NCBI RefSeq assembly: GCF_009827535.1
Contig: NZ_WTYN01000001.1
Span: 1,674,001 to 1,738,000, forward strand
Source of the DNA: Qipengyuania oceanensis
GTDB taxonomy: Bacteria > Pseudomonadota > Alphaproteobacteria > Sphingomonadales > Sphingomonadaceae
Length of the DNA: 64,000 bases
Reading direction: 5' to 3'
Below the pieces are notes generated by a model. The model was given only the letters and a program-made list of their open reading frames with translations, searched no databases and was not told the origin of the DNA. Positions within the stretch are counted from its first letter, which is position 1; each line of letters begins with the position of its first letter. This document shows, piece after piece, positions 63,306 to 64,000 of this stretch. Both the position numbers and the translations under genes were made by a program.

Positions 63306-63592
63306 AAATGGCGCAGGTGTTCCCGGAGCCCTTGCAGATTGCGCTTACGCGCCGAATCACGCGATTTCCGGCAATTATGCGTCGGAACATAACAGATCAG
63401 CGACATCGTGTTGCGCACGCAGCGCTGTTCGTCCGCCGAAACTTGCGGTTCGTCGGCGTCGCCATGCCGTCGGTCCAATCGCCGATTCGCTCGTCGAGCA
63501 GCGGATGCGCCCTCCCACCGTGCCACGTAAACAAGAGCTCATGAGGACTGCAGAAACGACCGGCCGGGCCGGTCCCGATCTGGAGAGAAACG
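63306..63592. other. Intergenic region, no gene seen
   Basis: About 300 bases between the lipid kinase start and the UrcA-family gene. No convincing reading frame with a ribosome-binding site was seen. Near its right end is a short GC-rich inverted repeat (GACCGG-CCGGTC, about 63560-63580). Divergent promoters are expected here but none could be read with confidence. Confidence 0.5.
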
Positions 63593-63889
63593 ATGAAAAC
63601 CTATCTTGCAGCCTTCGCCGCCATTGCAGCCGTCGCATCGGCAGTTCCCGCTTCTGCGGAGACCCAGCCGTCCGAACGCGTCTATTTCGCCGATCTCAAC
63701 CTCGATACCGCCCAGGGCCAGAGCGAACTGCGCCAGCGCCTCGATCGCGCAGCCTACAAGGTGTGCCGCTTCGATGCAGACGGCCAGCTTCGCTCGACCA
63801 ACGCGGAACAGCAGTGCGTTCGCCAGGCGCGGACCGCAGCGAAGATCCGGGTTGCGCAGATCATGAAGGAAGAACGTCTCGGCGGCTGA
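63593..63889 (+). CDS. UrcA family protein
   Basis: A 98-residue exported protein. A Sec signal (LAAFAAIAAVASAVPASA) precedes the UrcA domain: VYFADLNLDTAQGQSELRQR, then AAYKVCRFDA and EQQCVRQARTAAK, with two cysteines that could form a disulfide. UrcA is a small alphaproteobacterial secreted family of unknown function. A GGAGAGA ribosome-binding site precedes the ATG. It is monocistronic, ending in a strong terminator. Confidence 0.88.
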   Translation: MKTYLAAFAAIAAVASAVPASAETQPSERVYFADLNLDTAQGQSELRQRLDRAAYKVCRFDADGQLRSTNAEQQCVRQARTAAKIRVAQIMKEERLGG

Positions 63890-63940
63890 ATACCGCAAGC
63901 CGGACGCGATACCGGCGGGTGCGATGCACCCGTCACCTCA

Positions 63941-63982
63941 GGCCCGAGCCGGAAGCAGTCCCCCGGCTCGGGCCGTTCTTTT
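63941..63982 (+). terminator. Intrinsic terminator after urcA
   Basis: A perfect 12-bp stem (63941-63952 with 63963-63974), a 10-nt loop, and GTTCTTTT downstream. It lies about 50 nt after the UrcA-family gene stop. Confidence 0.8.
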
Positions 63983-64000
63983 CGTGTCGCGAAGAGCGGC

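Overview
The window is about 64 kb of GC-rich, densely packed chromosome from an alphaproteobacterium, most probably Sphingomonadales and within it an Erythrobacteraceae-like organism. Pointers are the PRK11840-type ThiS-ThiG fusion, a UrcA-family protein, MmcB, NnrU, the gene content of the suf operon and codon use. These are family-level inferences; no 16S gene is present. No insertion sequence, prophage, integrase or CRISPR array was seen. This looks like core chromosome with a few accessory patches.

Layout. 0.1-3.8 kb: tRNA-Leu, ihfB, a GntR regulator, a POT peptide transporter with a strong terminator, and NnrU. 3.8-12.4 kb (minus strand): a crotonase, dxs, zur, msrA, a 45-aa small ORF, purH, a heparinase-like protein and rpe. 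12.5-14.9 kb: PqqD-like protein, 45-aa peptide and asparagine-synthase-like enzyme, an atypical lasso-peptide-like (RiPP) locus. 15-25.6 kb: two DUF2141 proteins, a lipid kinase paired with a nucleotidyltransferase-like protein, an M20 amidohydrolase, tRNA-Arg, mmcB, a sterol-desaturase-type hydroxylase, an acidic PAS protein, an App1-type phosphatase and an esterase. 25.6-28.7 kb: envelope protein quality control (M48/TPR protease, DsbA-like protein, second HExxH protease). 28.7-36.6 kb: HD protein, LytS/LytTR two-component pair, nadC, RNase T2, tadA, rpmB, phytase-like esterase, M23 peptidase. 36.6-43.5 kb: xseA and purD with overlapping start codons, a DUF347 membrane protein, a membrane-anchored LuxR-type protein, cytochrome c, adenosine kinase, EI24 protein and a lipoprotein.

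43.5-50.1 kb is a complete, translationally coupled SUF iron-sulfur operon on the minus strand: Rrf2 regulator, sufB, DUF559 protein, small membrane protein, sufC, secreted Cys-rich protein, sufD, sufS, DUF59/SufT-like and sufA. It has a readable promoter and a 21-bp palindromic operator at the predicted transcription start. 50.2-64 kb: AraC regulator, a candidate small RNA or attenuator, pyrD, ggt, a long-chain acyl-CoA ligase, thiS-thiG fusion, MerC, ctaA, a Tat-exported protein, rplM-rpsI, a lipid kinase/metallophosphoesterase pair and urcA.

The most unusual items are the RiPP-like locus, whose peptide has a lasso-type leader motif but no Asp/Glu in the predicted core and no neighbouring B2 protease; the unassigned minus-strand terminator upstream of the AraC gene; the three uncharacterised genes embedded in the suf operon; and a possible Tam41-like CDP-diacylglycerol synthase beside a diacylglycerol kinase. 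Functions rest on motifs read by eye; no database search was run.
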